Assembly: GCF_001673405.1 (NCBI RefSeq)
Contig: NZ_LZLV01000117.1
Location: 1-64,000 of the forward strand
Direction: 5' to 3'
Length of the DNA: 64,000 bases
Source: Mycobacterium sp. 1245111.1
GTDB lineage: Bacteria > Actinomycetota > Actinomycetes > Mycobacteriales > Mycobacteriaceae
Made by a program: the position numbers and the translations under genes. This document shows positions 58,395-64,000 of the stretch, one piece after another (position 1 is the first letter of the stretch; each line of letters opens with the position of its first letter). Below the pieces are notes generated by a model, which was not told the origin of the DNA, searched no databases, and saw only the letters and a program-made list of their open reading frames with translations.

Positions 58395-58970
58395 TTACCA
58401 GGCGTGCACCCGGTTCTGGGCCGGCTCGAGGCCGAGTTCGATCAGCAGCTCGGTGGCGTCGGCGGCCTGCTCGCAGATTGTCGACACCTCGGGGCGTTCG
58501 ATGGCGTTGAAGTTCTCCAGGACGAAGGCCGCTGGGTCTTTGCGCCCGGGCGGTCGGCCGATTCCAATCCGGACTCGCTGAAAGTCCTTGGTGCCGAGCG
58601 CGTTTGCCACCGAGCGCAGACCGTTGTGACCGCCCTCGCCGCCGCCGAGTTTCAGCCGGATCTGACCGAAGTCGATGTCGAGTTCGTCGTGGATGATCAC
58701 GACGTCAGCGGCCGACACCGAGTAGAACTTCGCGAGCGGGCCTACCTGGCGGCCGGACTCGTTCATGTAGCAGCGCGGCTTGGCCAACACGATCGAATGA
58801 CCGCCGAGTCTGCCGGTGGCGACCTCCGCGCCGGAACGCTTGTGCACCTTGAAGTTCGAGCCCAGCCGAGCGGCGAGCCGGTCGGCAACCATGAACCCCA
58901 GATTGTGCCGCGTCTGGGCATAGTTCGGTCCGGGGTTGCCCAGACCCACCACCAATTGTGGGCCGGCCAC
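58395..58970 (-). CDS. pth: Peptidyl-tRNA hydrolase
   Basis: 191 aa. VVGLGNPGPNYAQTRHNLGF (catalytic His), KPRCYMNESGRQV (Asn), VIIHDELDIDFGQIRLKLGGGEGGHNGLRSV (catalytic Asp) and RIGIGRPPGRKDPAAFVLENF. Recycles peptidyl-tRNAs released from stalled ribosomes. 3-nt gap after rplY. Confidence 0.96.
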   Translation of the reverse strand: MAGPQLVVGLGNPGPNYAQTRHNLGFMVADRLAARLGSNFKVHKRSGAEVATGRLGGHSIVLAKPRCYMNESGRQVGPLAKFYSVSAADVVIIHDELDIDFGQIRLKLGGGEGGHNGLRSVANALGTKDFQRVRIGIGRPPGRKDPAAFVLENFNAIERPEVSTICEQAADATELLIELGLEPAQNRVHAW

Positions 58971-58973
58971 AGC

Positions 58974-59642
58974 TTATTCGGATTCGGACTCGGCTTCGGA
59001 CGCCTCGCCCTCGCCCGCGCCCTCGGTGGCCTCGGCGGCGGGCTCCTCGCCCTCGGCTGCCTCGCCGGCGCCTTCGCTCTCCAGGTCCGCCTCGGTCGGC
59101 GCGACCACCACGTTGACGACCAGGCTCTCCGGGTCGGCGATCAGGTTCACGCCGGCCGGCAGCTCGATCTGACCCGCGGTGAACTGAGTGCCGGGCTCGG
59201 CACCCTCCACCGACACGGTCAGCGACTGCGGAATCGACAGCGCGTCGGCCTCGATCAGGATCGTGTTGGTCTCCTGGGTGACCAGCGTGCCGGGGACTGC
59301 GTCGCCGACGACCTCGACGTTGACCTCGACGGTCACCTTCTCGCCGCGGCGAACGACCAGTAGGTCCGCGTGCGTGATCGAGCGCCGGATCGGGTGGATG
59401 TCGAGCGCCTTGGTCAGTGCCAGCTGCTCCTTGCCCTCGATGTCGAGGGTGAGCACCGCGTTGGTGCCGGAGTGACGCAGCACCGCGGCGAAGTCGTGGC
59501 CGGGCAGCGCCAGGTGCTGCGGCTCTGCGCCGTGGCCGTAGAGCACGGCCGGGATCCAGCCGTCGCGGCGCGCCCGGCGGGACGCGCCCTTGCCGGTCTC
59601 GGTCCGCACGTGGACGGCAAGTTTGTTGGCAGATCGGGCCAT
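58974..59642 (-). CDS. rplY: Ribosomal protein L25 (CTC-type)
   Basis: 222 aa from ATG 59640-59642. N-terminal L25 domain binding 5S rRNA (VRTETGKGASRRARRDGWIPAVLYGHGAEPQHL), TL5/CTC beta-domain (VEVNVEVVGDAVPGTLV), and an acidic disordered tail (EAAEGEEPAAEATEGAGEGE). Adjacent to pth, a conserved pairing. A hairpin at 59716-59735 lies upstream. Confidence 0.96.
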   Translation of the reverse strand: MARSANKLAVHVRTETGKGASRRARRDGWIPAVLYGHGAEPQHLALPGHDFAAVLRHSGTNAVLTLDIEGKEQLALTKALDIHPIRRSITHADLLVVRRGEKVTVEVNVEVVGDAVPGTLVTQETNTILIEADALSIPQSLTVSVEGAEPGTQFTAGQIELPAGVNLIADPESLVVNVVVAPTEADLESEGAGEAAEGEEPAAEATEGAGEGEASEAESESE

Positions 59643-59715
59643 GATGTCGCTCCTGTGTGTGAGATACCGGGGCACGGCCAGGAGTCGCGACTGTGAGTCG
59701 GTCCCCGTCGATAAC

Positions 59716-59735
59716 GGCGGCTCTGAAGAGCCACC
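59716..59735 (-). terminator. Hairpin between the SDR gene and rplY
   Basis: GGTGGCTC-TTCA-GAGCCGCC (minus strand), 8-bp stem with one G-T pair. No T-tract follows, so it may end the upstream SDR transcript or act in the rplY leader, which would fit L25-type autoregulation. Confidence 0.4.
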
Positions 59736-59773
59736 CTCGCCGTGACGCCTGGTCAGGCTAGCGCATCAGCGGC

Positions 59774-60643
59774 TCAGAGCGGAAATTTGGTGGCGGTCAG
59801 CCGTTCGGACAGCTCCCACAGCGCCGCGGCCGTCGCGTCGCGTTTGGCCAGCGGGCTGCGGCCCACCGGCTTGCTGCGCCCGATCATGCCGAACGCCGGG
59901 CCGATGAAGCTGTTACCTGGGACATCTTGGGAAATGGCGTAGAGCGTCTGGCGGGCGCCGAAGTCCGCGTCGCTGGCCAACCGGTTGCCGAAGGCCATCA
60001 GCGCGTCGCCGAGCTTGTGGCCGGAATGGCCCTGCAGGTTGGTGCGGGAGTAGCCGGGGTGGGCGGCCACCGCCCGCACCTTCGAGCCCGCGGCCTGCAG
60101 CCGGCGTTGCAACTCGCTGGTGAACAGCAGGTTGGCGAGTTTGGACTGCCCGTAGGCCAGCCACGCCGAGTACGGCCGCGACGTCCAGTTCAGATCGCGC
60201 AGGCTGATGTAGCCCATGTAATGCATCATCGACGACACGGTGACCACGCGGTCGGTGACCTTGGGCAGCAGCAGGTTGGTCAGCGCGAAGTGGCCCAGGT
60301 GGTTGGTGCCGATCTGGCTTTCGAAGCCATCGGCGGTCACGGCGTGCGGCACGGCCATGATGCCGGCGTTGTTGACCAGTACATCGATGTCGCCGTCGAC
60401 GCCGTCGGCGAATTGCCGCACCGACGCCAGATCCTGCAGGTCGAGCCGGCGCACTTCGACATCCCCGGTCATGTCCCGGGCGGCGGTTTCGCCCTTGCCG
60501 GTATTGCGCACGGCCAGGATCACTTGCGCGCCGACCCGGGTCAGCTCGCGGGCCGTCACCTCGCCCAGTCCACTGTTGGCCCCCGTGACGATGACGGTGC
60601 GGCCGGCGAACGAGGGCAGGTCTGCGGCGGTCCACGACGTCAT
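59774..60643 (-). CDS. SDR, retinol-dehydrogenase-like
   Basis: 289 aa from ATG 60641-60643. VIVTGANSGLGEVTARELTRVG, LDLQDLASVRQFADG, NNAGIMAVP, TNHLGHFALTNLLLP, VVTVSSMMHYM (Ser) and LAYGQSKLANLLF (Tyr, Lys). Intact classical SDR of the retinol/protochlorophyllide reductase-like branch; substrate unknown. Between lpqT and rplY, not in the tuberculosis order I know. Confidence 0.9.
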   Translation of the reverse strand: MTSWTAADLPSFAGRTVIVTGANSGLGEVTARELTRVGAQVILAVRNTGKGETAARDMTGDVEVRRLDLQDLASVRQFADGVDGDIDVLVNNAGIMAVPHAVTADGFESQIGTNHLGHFALTNLLLPKVTDRVVTVSSMMHYMGYISLRDLNWTSRPYSAWLAYGQSKLANLLFTSELQRRLQAAGSKVRAVAAHPGYSRTNLQGHSGHKLGDALMAFGNRLASDADFGARQTLYAISQDVPGNSFIGPAFGMIGRSKPVGRSPLAKRDATAAALWELSERLTATKFPL

Positions 60644-60668
60644 GGAAAACACAGTAGTGCGGCAGGAG

Positions 60669-61319
60669 TTACTTGGCGGTGACGGTGAAGCCGCGGATGA
60701 TCGTCTCGATGTCGGCCGCGTCTTCGACCGCCTTGTCGGCCAGGCTGGTGACCGCGAGCTGGATCAGGTATTTGTCCGGGTCTTCGCCGCGGCCGTGCGC
60801 GATCACGATCCGGTTGATGGTGTGCAGCCGTTGGTCGCCGAGGTTGTAGCTGCCCTCGATCATCGACGACGGGAAGCCGTGGAAGTCGGCGTTGGACGAC
60901 TCGAGCTGTTTGAAGTTCTGCGCGAGCCGGGCGTCGTCGTTGCCGTGCTTGACCAACTCTTTCGCGTCGAATTCCCCGCCCAGTTTGAAGACGATCAGCA
61001 TGGCGTTGGGAAAGCTGTCGGCCTTGGCGATCAATTCCGTGGTCTGCGGGATGTTCACCCGGTTGACCTTCTGCCAGCCCGCGGGGATCGGCAGCGAAAT
61101 CGTCAGCTCGGCCACCTGATCGGGCGCGACCGGCGAACCGGACACCCCGTTGCTTTCCAGGTACTGCGAAAACGGCACCGGCTTCTCGGTGGGCGCGGCG
61201 CTGGTGGTCGTCGGCGTGGTCGACCAGATCGACTGGTAGTCAGGGCTTTTCGGCCCGCACCCGACGGCCGACACGGTCAGGGCGGCCAGCGTCGCGGCGA
61301 CTCGCACCAACGGCCTCAC
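60669..61319 (-). CDS. lpqT: Lipoprotein LpqT
   Basis: 216 aa from GTG 61317-61319. Lipobox TVSAVGC, mature LpqN/LpqT family domain: ISLPIPAGWQKVNR, FPNAMLIVFKLGGEFDAKELVKHGNDDARLAQNFKQLESSNADFHGFPSSMIEGSYN. Rv1016c. LpqN-type lipoproteins carry cell-envelope roles; function not established. 4-nt overlap with arsC. Confidence 0.9.
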   Translation of the reverse strand: MRPLVRVAATLAALTVSAVGCGPKSPDYQSIWSTTPTTTSAAPTEKPVPFSQYLESNGVSGSPVAPDQVAELTISLPIPAGWQKVNRVNIPQTTELIAKADSFPNAMLIVFKLGGEFDAKELVKHGNDDARLAQNFKQLESSNADFHGFPSSMIEGSYNLGDQRLHTINRIVIAHGRGEDPDKYLIQLAVTSLADKAVEDAADIETIIRGFTVTAK

Positions 61320-61660
61320 AGGATCTCGCGGACCGCGTCGACCGGACGAGCCAGCCGCGTACCTTTCGGTGTGACGACAAACGGTCGCTCGATCAAGATG
61401 GGGTGTTCGGCCATCGCGTCGAGCAGTTGATCGTCGCTCGCATCGGCCAGATCGAGCTCGGCATACAGTGACTCGCGCTTGCGTACCGCGGCCCGCACGT
61501 CGATGCCGGCGGCGCGGATCATCTTCACCAGCTCGGTGCGTGACGGCGGGGTCTTCAAGTACTCGACCACGTCGGGCTCGATACCGTTGTCCCGCAACAA
61601 CTCCAGGGTCTTGCGTGACGTGCTGCACCGGGGGTTGTGGTAGATGACGGCGCCAGCCAT
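61316..61660 (-). CDS. arsC: ArsC/Spx-family arsenate reductase (glutaredoxin type)
   Basis: 114 aa. Thioredoxin-like: IYHNPRCSTSRKTLELLRDNGIEPDVVEYLKTPPSRTEL (Cys about residue 12), and IERPFVVTPKGTRLARPVD. Same fold as E. coli ArsC and YffB. Reduces arsenate via thiol chemistry, or acts as an Spx-like redox protein. It sits between lpqT and prsA, apart from the ars operon at 13-15.5 kb, so it may not be arsenic-related. Confidence 0.9.
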   Translation of the reverse strand: MAGAVIYHNPRCSTSRKTLELLRDNGIEPDVVEYLKTPPSRTELVKMIRAAGIDVRAAVRKRESLYAELDLADASDDQLLDAMAEHPILIERPFVVTPKGTRLARPVDAVREIL

Positions 61661-62641
61661 CTAGGCGTCTCCGTCGAAAAGCCCTGTGACCGAACCGTTT
61701 TCGAATACCGCACGAATCGTGCTGGCCAGCAGCGGGGCGATGGACAATACGGTCAGTTGCGGGAACCGCTTCTCCTCGCCGATCGGCAGCGTGTTGGTCA
61801 CGATGATTTCGCGGGCGCCGCACGCCGCCAACCGCTCGGCGGCAGGGTCGGACAGCACGCCGTGCGTGGCCGCGATGATCACGTCCTTGGCGCCGTCGTC
61901 GTGCAGCAGCTTCACCGCACCCGCGATGGTGCCACCGGTGTCGATCATGTCGTCGATCAGCACGCAGGTCTTGCCCTGCACCTCGCCGACCACGCGGTTG
62001 GAGACCACCTGGTTGGGCACCCGCGGGTCGCGGGTCTTGTGGATGAACGCCAGCGGCACGCCACCCAGTGCGTCCGCCCATTTCTCGGCGATGCGCACCC
62101 GGCCCGAGTCGGGGGAGACCACGACCATGTTGCCGTCCGGGTAGTTGTCTCCGATGTAGCCGGTGAGCAGGTTCTGTCCGCGCATGTGGTCGACGGGACC
62201 GTCGAAGAAGCCCTGGATTTGATCGGTGTGCAGGTCCACGGTCACAATCCGGTCGGCGCCGGCGGTCTTGAGCAGATCGGCCACCAGCCGGGCCGAAATC
62301 GGTTCGCGCCCACGGTGTTTCTTGTCCTGACGGGCATACGGATAGAACGGCAGGACCGCGGTGATCCGCTTGGCGCTGCCTCGCTTGAGGGCATCGATCA
62401 TGATCAGCGATTCCATCAGCCAGTCGTTCACCGGCGCCGGTGCCGACTGCAGGACGAACGCGTCGCAGCCGCGTACCGACTCGTTGAAGCGGACGAAGAT
62501 CTCGCCGTTGGCGAACTCGCGGGCCGTCTGCGCGGTGACGTGGGTGTCCAGCTCCTTGGCCACCTGTTCGGCCAGCTCAGGATGCGCGCGGCCGGAGAAC
62601 AGCATCAGGTTCTTGCGGTTGTCGGTCCAGTCGTAGCTCAC
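61661..62641 (-). CDS. prsA: Ribose-phosphate pyrophosphokinase
   Basis: 326 aa. LMLFSGRAHPELAEQVAKELDT, VRFNESVRGCDAFVLQS, LPFYPYARQDKKHRGREPISARLVADLL (regulatory flexible loop), TVDLHTDQIQGFF, and PRPP loop VLIDDMIDTGGTIAGAVKLL. Makes PRPP from ribose-5-phosphate for nucleotides, His, Trp and the arabinan precursor DPA. Arranged with glmU upstream. Confidence 0.97.
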   Translation of the reverse strand: MSYDWTDNRKNLMLFSGRAHPELAEQVAKELDTHVTAQTAREFANGEIFVRFNESVRGCDAFVLQSAPAPVNDWLMESLIMIDALKRGSAKRITAVLPFYPYARQDKKHRGREPISARLVADLLKTAGADRIVTVDLHTDQIQGFFDGPVDHMRGQNLLTGYIGDNYPDGNMVVVSPDSGRVRIAEKWADALGGVPLAFIHKTRDPRVPNQVVSNRVVGEVQGKTCVLIDDMIDTGGTIAGAVKLLHDDGAKDVIIAATHGVLSDPAAERLAACGAREIIVTNTLPIGEEKRFPQLTVLSIAPLLASTIRAVFENGSVTGLFDGDA

Positions 62642-62681
62642 GTGCCGCCCTTACTGCGTCAGGATTACTGCCATACGAATA

Positions 62682-64000
62682 CTAGGTGGTCTCTGTCGGC
62701 GTCGACGTTGACTTGTCGTCGCCGCGGCCTGCCCGCCTGGCGGCCTGCGCGGCGGCGCTGCCCGGCCGCTTGCGCTCGACCCAGCCTTCGATGTTGCGTT
62801 GCTGACCGCCCGAGACTGCCAGTGCGCCGGGTGGCACATCCTCGCGCACCACCGTGCCGGCTCCGGTGTAGGCGCCGTCGCCGACGGTGACCGGTGCCAC
62901 GAACATGGTGTCGGAGCCGGTGCGGACGTGCGAGCCGACCGTCGTGCGCTGCTTGGATGTGCCGTCGTAGTTGACGAAGACACTGGAAGCGCCGATGTTG
63001 CTGTGCTCGCCGATGTCGGCGTCCCCGACGTAGGTCAGGTGCGGCACCTTGGTTCCGGTGCCGATCGTGGAGTTCTTGGTCTCGACGAAGGCGCCCAACT
63101 TGCCGTCGGCGCCCAGCGCCGTGCCAGGCCTCAGGTAGGTGAACGGGCCGACGACGGCGCCGTCACCGATCGTGGCCTCGGTTCCGTGGGTGCGTACCAC
63201 CGATGCGCCGTCGCCGACGGTGACGTCTGTCAGCGTGGTGTCCGGCCCGATGGTGCAGCGTCCGCCCACGCGGGTGCCGCCCAGCAGCTGGGTGCCGGGC
63301 TGGATGACGGTGTCGCGGCCGATGCTCACGTCGACGTCGATCCAGGTCGTCGCCGGGTCGATGACGGTCACGCCGGCCAGTTGATGGGCCGACACGATGC
63401 GACGGTTGAGTTCGCCGGCCAGATCGGCCAGCTGCACCCGGTTGTTGACGCCGGCAACCAGCGAGCTGTCGTCGACGTGGCGGGCCTGCACCACCTGGCC
63501 GTCCTGACGGACGATCGCAATGACGTCGGTCAGGTACAGCTCGTGTTGCGCGTTGTCGGCCGACAGCCGGCTCAGCGCCGAGCGCAGCGCGTCGATGTCG
63601 AAGGCGTACACGCCGGCGTTGACCTCGCGAATCTCGAGTTGGGAAGCCGTGGCGTCGGCCTGCTCGACGATCGCGATCACCTCGTTGTCCTGCGTTCGCA
63701 GGGTGCGGCCGTAACCGGTCGGGTCCTCCAGCGTGGTGGTCAGCACGGTGGCGGCCGCGCCCCGGGCATTGTGCGCGGCGACCAGGTCGGCCAGGGTGTC
63801 GGCGTCGAGGAGCGGGACGTCGCCAGAGGTGACGACGACCACGCCGTGGAAGTCCTCGGGCAGCGCGGTCAGGCCGCACAGCACCGCGTGTCCCGTGCCG
63901 AGCTGCTGGTCCTGCGTCGCGGTGTCGATCGGTCGGCCCAGGGTATGGGCCAGTTCGCCGACGGATTGCTCGATGCGCTGGTGATCGCGGCCCAGCACCA
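62682..64000 (-). CDS. glmU: Bifunctional UDP-N-acetylglucosamine pyrophosphorylase/GlcN-1-P acetyltransferase GlmU (N-terminus outside window)
   Basis: At least 438 aa shown. The visible part covers the C-terminal two-thirds of the uridyltransferase domain (QQLGTGHAV, VVTSGDVPLLDADTL, ATVLTTTLEDPTGYGRT, EQADATASQLEIREVNAGVYAF), then the left-handed beta-helix (RDTVIQPGTQLLGG, GPFTYLRPGTALGADGKLGAFVETKNS, HLTYVGDADIGEHSNIG) and an acidic/basic tail. Produces UDP-GlcNAc for peptidoglycan. The start is beyond 64000. Confidence 0.96.
   Translation of the reverse strand, partial: VLGRDHQRIEQSVGELAHTLGRPIDTATQDQQLGTGHAVLCGLTALPEDFHGVVVVTSGDVPLLDADTLADLVAAHNARGAAATVLTTTLEDPTGYGRTLRTQDNEVIAIVEQADATASQLEIREVNAGVYAFDIDALRSALSRLSADNAQHELYLTDVIAIVRQDGQVVQARHVDDSSLVAGVNNRVQLADLAGELNRRIVSAHQLAGVTVIDPATTWIDVDVSIGRDTVIQPGTQLLGGTRVGGRCTIGPDTTLTDVTVGDGASVVRTHGTEATIGDGAVVGPFTYLRPGTALGADGKLGAFVETKNSTIGTGTKVPHLTYVGDADIGEHSNIGASSVFVNYDGTSKQRTTVGSHVRTGSDTMFVAPVTVGDGAYTGAGTVVREDVPPGALAVSGGQQRNIEGWVERKRPGSAAAQAARRAGRGDDKSTSTPTETT

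Noticed and set aside
1..64000. CRISPR arrays, IS elements, integrases, prophage genes
   Set aside because: No repeat-spacer pattern, transposase motif or phage gene was seen; the accessory block is made of ordinary chromosomal operons.

Overview
The window is chromosomal DNA of a non-tuberculous Mycobacterium. It is high-GC and carries two PPE proteins, RpfB, a DUF732 exported protein, F420/deazaflavin-type nitroreductase-fold proteins, many TetR regulators and P450s, and the actinobacterial Glp and SepX-like division genes. The backbone follows the gene order I know from M. tuberculosis Rv0990c to Rv1018c: SAF protein, FmdB/Ruc, 5-formyl-THF cyclo-ligase, galU, glp(moeA1), rimJ, SepX-like protein, [insertion], pat (Rv0998), lipoproteins, AlkB-like, pmt, rsmI, pabB, metG, tatD, rpfB, ksgA, ispE, pks16, pth, rplY, lpqT, prsA, glmU. 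No insertion sequence, CRISPR array, rRNA or prophage was seen. The SAF gene at the left end and glmU at the right end are cut by the window.

Layout. 1-6.4 kb: stress chaperone Ruc under a CIRCE operator, one-carbon, cell-wall sugar and division genes, ending in tRNA-Ala(CGC). 6.45-32.9 kb: a large accessory block inserted, relative to the tuberculosis order, directly after the tRNA. It holds a hydrolase/SnoaL/WYL group; a P450-TetR pair; metal and arsenic resistance (CDF-ArsR, and arsR / arsI-acr3-arsC); an ArsR-SRPBCC-DinB-like operon; phoU; and a 13-kb catabolic-looking locus (18.1-31.6 kb). 33-41.4 kb: Pat, lipoproteins, AlkB-like/SoxR, Pmt, RsmI and PabB. 41.5-45.1 kb: an ECF41 sigma factor with its oxidoreductase partner, and a TetR with a DUF1772 membrane protein. 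45.1-52.6 kb: MetG, TatD, RpfB, KsgA, IspE and an acyl-AMP ligase. 52.6-58 kb: a TetR/CrtI-like flavoprotein pair and a PPE-PPE-DUF732 operon. 58.4-64 kb: the glmU-prsA-arsC-lpqT-SDR-rplY-pth strand.

The strongest candidate for an undescribed system is the 18.1-31.6 kb locus. A five-gene operon (P450, crotonase-like, two-domain CoA-transferase, SDR, kinase-fold protein) runs towards an amidohydrolase and two M24 proteins. These diverge from a TetR, an SDR and a solute-binding-fold protein with no signal peptide. Several members have lost residues that are catalytic in their families: one SDR lacks the Tyr, one M24 lacks four of five metal ligands, the kinase has Asn for the catalytic Asp, and the crotonase lacks one Glu. 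Two TetR regulators each have inverted-repeat operator candidates beside them. The other notable signals are regulatory: the CIRCE box, the terminator in the rpfB leader, an ECF41-type promoter in front of the ECF41 operon, and several palindromes beside local regulators.
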